A DNA stretch of 64,000 bases from CAYVHU01 sp964451415 (lineage in GTDB: Bacteria > Pseudomonadota > Alphaproteobacteria > Rhodospirillales > Magnetovibrionaceae), in assembly GCA_964451415.1 (NCBI GenBank), contig CAYVHU010000003.1, positions 156,708 through 220,707 on the forward strand, read 5' to 3'. Below the pieces are notes generated by a model. That model made no database searches. It was not told the DNA's origin and saw only the letters and a list, made by a program, of their open reading frames with translations. Position numbers and translations under genes: made by a program. Shown piece by piece: positions 62,959 to 64,000 of the stretch (position 1 is its first letter; each line of letters starts with the position of its first letter).

Positions 62959-62999
62959 CGACCGCCCCCCCGGAAACGGGGGCGGTCGTAACTTTTTTT
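62959..62999 (+). terminator. Terminator after HU, with a degenerate second copy next to it
   Basis: GC-rich stem CGACCGCCCCC / GGGGGCGGTCG with a short loop, then seven T. The segment 62968-62990 is echoed with 20 of 23 bases matching at 63005-63027, which lies just before tRNA-Val. Confidence 0.85.
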
Positions 63000-63036
63000 A
63001 GGCGCCCCGGAGACGGGGGTGATCGTAGCGCTTTGG

Positions 63037-63112
63037 GGGCGGTTAGCTCAGCTGGTAGAGCATCTCGTTTACACCGAGAATGTCGGCGGTTCGAACCCGT
63101 CACCGCCCACCA
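63037..63112 (+). tRNA. tRNA-Val (anticodon TAC)
   Basis: 76-nt gene with encoded CCA. Acceptor stem GGGCGGT / ACCGCCC, anticodon stem TCTCG / CGAGA, loop TTTACAC giving TAC, T-loop GTTCGAACC. It starts only 37 nt after the T-run of the HU terminator. Confidence 0.97.
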
Positions 63113-63121
63113 TTATTTCGA

Positions 63122-63754
63122 TTAAGAGCTCAGCTTCAAAATGTCCTCGGTCAATTCCACGAGGGCATGGCCGGCGGTGATGTGCGATTCTTGAATGCGT
63201 CCGGTGTCGCTTGTTTTCGGTGGAATGAAGGTGATGTCGCACAAGGACGCGGCGTGTCCGCCTGTGCCGCCTAAAAAACCGAGCGTTGCTATTCCGATTT
63301 CTCGTGCGGTTTTCAGGGCCTCCAGGATGTTCTCTGAGTTGCCGGAGGTGGTGATGCCGATCAGGACATCACCCTTGCGCCCCAAAGCGCGCAGGGTGCG
63401 GGAGAAGATGTGTGCGAAACCATAATCGTTGGCGCATGCGCTCAAGGTCGATGTGTCCTGGATCAAGGTCAAGGCGGGCAACCCGTCGCGATCTCGATCG
63501 GCGCGCAGGCGCCCCAGAAACTCCGCCGCGATATGCTGGGCGTCGGCCGCGGATCCACCATTTCCGCACAACATCACCTTGCCGCCATTTGCGATGGCGG
63601 CGGCGCACGCTTTGGCCATTTCGGCCAGTTTGAGCGGGGCATCCCCGGCGGCGACAGCCGTTTTGATCGAGGCGGATTGTGTAAAAATCTCTCTCACGCG
63701 CCCTTGGAGCGCTTCGTCGTTGGCGTTGGACACGGCCTGTTTTCCCTTGTGCAT
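63122..63754 (-). CDS. gmhA: Sedoheptulose-7-phosphate isomerase GmhA
   Basis: SIS-domain enzyme of 210 residues; first step of ADP-heptose synthesis for lipopolysaccharide. I use the ATG at 63754 (MHKGKQAVSNAND); the longer frame overlaps the tRNA side and is not family-like. Motifs: GGKVMLCGNGGSAADAQHIAAEFLGR, ISTSG-type loop GITTSGNSENI and the C-terminal QESHITAGHALVELTE, which carries catalytic-type Glu and His. It ends 9 nt from tRNA-Val, on the opposite strand. Confidence 0.9.
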   Translation of the reverse strand: MHKGKQAVSNANDEALQGRVREIFTQSASIKTAVAAGDAPLKLAEMAKACAAAIANGGKVMLCGNGGSAADAQHIAAEFLGRLRADRDRDGLPALTLIQDTSTLSACANDYGFAHIFSRTLRALGRKGDVLIGITTSGNSENILEALKTAREIGIATLGFLGGTGGHAASLCDITFIPPKTSDTGRIQESHITAGHALVELTEDILKLSS

Positions 63755-63946
63755 TTCACAAACAGTGCCCGCTTGTTTCTGTCTTGTCCAGACTTGGTGA
63801 GGATCAAGATGTATAAGACGAAAATATTTCAAAAAGCCGGGTATCCGAGCTTGACGCCCGGCGGTGGCTGCTTTACATAAACGCGCACTCAGGCGCTGGT
63901 GCACATGCTGCCGCTTGAACTGAAGACCCCCCACCCAGGGGCATAT

Positions 63947-64000
<54 letters not shown>

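Overview
The window is a gene-dense stretch of a GC-rich proteobacterial chromosome. I read it as an alphaproteobacterium, most likely a marine, sulfur-oxidising member of the Rhodospirillales-like groups. The reasons are the Aap-type amino-acid transporter, the divergent recG / sdhE-mfd arrangement, the pcm-nlpD pair, DUF2336 and RHH_4 proteins, a truncated Sox thiosulfate-oxidation set, and the tig-clpP-clpX-lon-hup order. No rRNA, prophage, intact insertion sequence or CRISPR array was seen. Genus cannot be fixed from the sequence alone.

Layout. 1-6.0 kb: end of pcm, a degenerate NlpD-like LysM/M23 protein, a DUF815 ATPase and the yajC-secD-secF-Mth938 secretion operon. 6.1-10.1 kb: two paralogous chemoreceptors on the minus strand. 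10.2-19.5 kb: a sulfur-oxidation island with three minus-strand units (soxB-soxV, soxXYZA and a YeeE thiosulfate-type transporter) facing a plus-strand run of dsrE, an RHH regulator, tusA, a possible small ORF and a soxS-like thioredoxin. No soxCD is present, so thiosulfate would be only partly oxidised periplasmically and the sulfane sulfur passed on, plausibly through DsrE/TusA.

19.6-30.6 kb: a large GGDEF-EAL protein, a GcvR-like ACT protein, DUF2927, DUF502, recG, sdhE and mfd. 30.7-34.4 kb: a three-gene Fe(III)-type ABC transporter. 34.4-38.4 kb: a zinc island in which znuA, hisI and a COG0523 GTPase lie in one tight minus-strand operon divergent from znuC-znuB. 38.4-47.4 kb: metC, the aapJQMP amino-acid transporter, a small helical protein, and a DUF2336 protein coupled to a hybrid histidine kinase. 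47.4-55.5 kb: methyltransferase, sulfurtransferase, cysteine synthase, a Nudix hydrolase, a hydrolase-OsmC fusion, dadA with a CopD-like partner, and the NAD(P)HX repair enzyme.

55.5-64 kb: tRNA-Leu, trigger factor with a histone-like Lys/Ala tail, clpP, clpX, lon (with a good heat-shock promoter match), HU, tRNA-Val, gmhA and a truncated tRNA-Asp. Many of the genes are translationally coupled, with overlaps of 4-12 nt. Start codons were moved inward from the longest open frames where a Shine-Dalgarno sequence, signal peptide or family length favoured it. No wholly new system stands out. The most interesting signals are the sulfur-transfer neighbourhood with its RHH regulator and lipoprotein-like SoxA, the zinc operon containing hisI, the trigger-factor tail, and several unexplained repeats and inverted repeats in intergenic DNA.
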